In this document: positions 5,248-6,304 of the stretch, piece by piece
How positions within the stretch are numbered: position 1 is the stretch's first letter
Layout of the letters: each line of letters starts with the position of its first letter
Origin: Anaerolineales bacterium
GTDB lineage: Bacteria; Chloroflexota; Anaerolineae; Anaerolineales; Villigracilaceae
DNA length: 6,304 nucleotides
Assembly (NCBI GenBank): GCA_029933275.1
Contig: JAOZOM010000103.1
Coordinates: 1 to 6,304, forward strand
Reading direction: 5' to 3'
Made by a program: the position numbers and the translations under genes
The notes under the pieces: model-generated
What the model was told of the DNA's origin: nothing
What the model saw: only the letters and a program-made list of their open reading frames with translations
Databases searched by the model: none

Positions 5248-6304
5248 ATGCTTAAACTTCTTTCCGCCTTTAATCTCGAAAACCTTTCAAAACTGCTTCT
5301 CCTCAATGCTAATGAGTTAAAAGATGCGCATGTCCCACCTTTTCAGCCTGAAATTCCCGCGTTTATTTGGGGAATTGCTCCGCAGGATTTGGATACCATT
5401 CGGCAGATTCTTTTAACCACCTACGCTGATTCTCATCCTTTGCGTGTAGCCGATAAAAGCGGAGCCGTAACGAACCTGAATTTAGGTTTGCTTGCCCTTA
5501 ACGAACAGAATCCCGAAATAAGCGCAATTTATCTCCCCCCTCTCGAAGCTGGGACTTCTCTCTCCAGCTTTCAAGAGATCGTTGCCCACCTCCGAGCCCC
5601 CGATGGCTGCCCCTGGGATAAAAAACAGACTCATCAAACCCTCCGCGCCCATCTCCTCGAAGAAACCTACGAAACCCTCGATGCAATGGATGCCAACGAT
5701 CCCGCGGGCATGGCAGAAGAATTTGGTGATTTACTTTTGCAAATTGTCTTAAACGCGCAAATTGCCAGTGAAATCGGAACTTTTGCAATGAGCGATATTG
5801 TTAAAGGTATCCACGACAAAATTATCCACCGCCATCCGCACGTTTTTGGGGATACAGAAGTAGATGGGGTGGAGGAAGTGCTGAAAAATTGGGAGCAACT
5901 CAAAGAAGAAGAACGGAAGAATAACGGGCAAAATGAAAAAGGCATTTTAGATGGCGTTCCGCTCTCCTTCCCCGCACTGAATCAATCGCAAGAATATCAA
6001 GATAGAGCCGCTCGCGTTGGCTTTGATTGGGGAAAAATAGATGGGGTTTTAGATAAAATGATGGAAGAGATCGAAGAAATTCGTCAGGCGGAAACGATTG
6101 AAGAAATCGCATCCGAGATTGGCGATCTCCTCTTTGTGTTGGTCAATTTTGCCCGTTGGCAAAAAGTGGATGCGGAATCTGCTTTGCGTGGGACGAATAT
6201 GCGCTTCAAACGTAGGTTTAGTTATATAGAGCAATGCGCCCGAGAGGGTGAGTTTAGCATGAGCGATATGACTTTAGATGAGATGGAGAAGTGTTGGGAT
6301 GAAG
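5248..6304 (+). CDS. mazG: MazG-family nucleoside triphosphate pyrophosphohydrolase with an N-terminal extension (3' end outside window)
   Basis: Predicted to hydrolyse NTPs or dNTPs to NMP and pyrophosphate, a housecleaning role. The frame is open for 352 codons to the window edge, where MTLDEMEKCWDE suggests only a few codons are missing. It has two MazG units. The first starts at GCPWDKKQTH (120-129), with acidic metal ligands E138, E139, E142, E158 and D161 (LLEETYE, EEFGD), then HRHPHVFGD (194-202) and NWEQLK. The second starts at LDGVPLSFPAL (234-244), with AARVGFDW (254-261), E273, E274, E277, E290 and D293, then a basic end ALRGTNMRFKRRF (312-324). Residues 1-100 are not MazG; they resemble the back half of the tetrapyrrole-methylase domain of YabN-like fusions. 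ATG 5248 has only a weak GGAA (5237-5240); an in-frame TAG at 5212-5214 limits extension. Codons around 5520-5680 are unusually rich in CTC, CCC and GCC. Confidence 0.9.
   Translation, partial: MLKLLSAFNLENLSKLLLLNANELKDAHVPPFQPEIPAFIWGIAPQDLDTIRQILLTTYADSHPLRVADKSGAVTNLNLGLLALNEQNPEISAIYLPPLEAGTSLSSFQEIVAHLRAPDGCPWDKKQTHQTLRAHLLEETYETLDAMDANDPAGMAEEFGDLLLQIVLNAQIASEIGTFAMSDIVKGIHDKIIHRHPHVFGDTEVDGVEEVLKNWEQLKEEERKNNGQNEKGILDGVPLSFPALNQSQEYQDRAARVGFDWGKIDGVLDKMMEEIEEIRQAETIEEIASEIGDLLFVLVNFARWQKVDAESALRGTNMRFKRRFSYIEQCAREGEFSMSDMTLDEMEKCWDE

Noticed and set aside
5498..6234. Several minus-strand open frames opposite the mazG-like gene
   Set aside because: The + strand reads continuously through both MazG units with all metal ligands, so the reverse frames are shadows.
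1..6304. A new multi-gene defence, mobile or biosynthetic system
   Set aside because: Apart from the MazG gene, every gene is a recognisable translation or transcription housekeeping gene in conserved order. MazG proteins can take part in toxin-antitoxin loci, but no toxin partner is visible here.

Overview
The window is a stretch of a bacterial chromosome, all genes on the + strand, holding the distal part of the spc/alpha ribosomal-protein cluster. The order is map (3' end), rpmJ, rpsM, rpsK, rpsD, rpoA, rplQ, truA, rplM, rpsI, then after a hairpin a MazG-family nucleotide pyrophosphohydrolase that runs off the right edge. The best guess for the organism is Chloroflexota, class Anaerolineae. 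The grounds are the gene order with truA-rplM-rpsI directly behind rplQ, the style of the proteins, and a MazG protein whose N-terminal part resembles the back half of the methylase domain found in YabN-like fusions. This placement is inference from memory and was not searched.

Region by region: 1-296 is the C-terminal 97 residues of a type I methionine aminopeptidase. 297-416 separates map from rpmJ; the usual infA is not there, only a doubtful 40-codon frame. 417-3428 is a compact translation/transcription block (bL36, uS13, uS11, uS4, RNAP alpha, bL17) with gaps of 5 to 52 bases. 3429-3501 contains a 46-base GC-rich imperfect palindrome. 3502-4260 is truA. 4243-4305 is a run of nine degenerate heptamers that begins inside the last codons of truA. 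4318-5170 encodes uL13 and uS9. 5190-5220 is a perfect 12-bp stem, probably the end of the operon. 5248-6304 is the mazG-like gene, open to the right edge; an in-frame TAG inside the hairpin bars extension further upstream.

Functionally the genes build the ribosome (small subunit head and platform, large subunit exit and peripheral sites), supply the RNA polymerase assembly scaffold, trim N-terminal methionine from nascent proteins and modify the tRNA anticodon arm. MazG probably begins a separate unit concerned with nucleotide-pool cleaning. No mobile element, CRISPR array, RNA gene or new multi-gene system is visible. The points worth a second look are the half-methylase N-terminus of the MazG protein, the two unrelated repeats flanking truA, the missing infA, and a C9 tract in truA.
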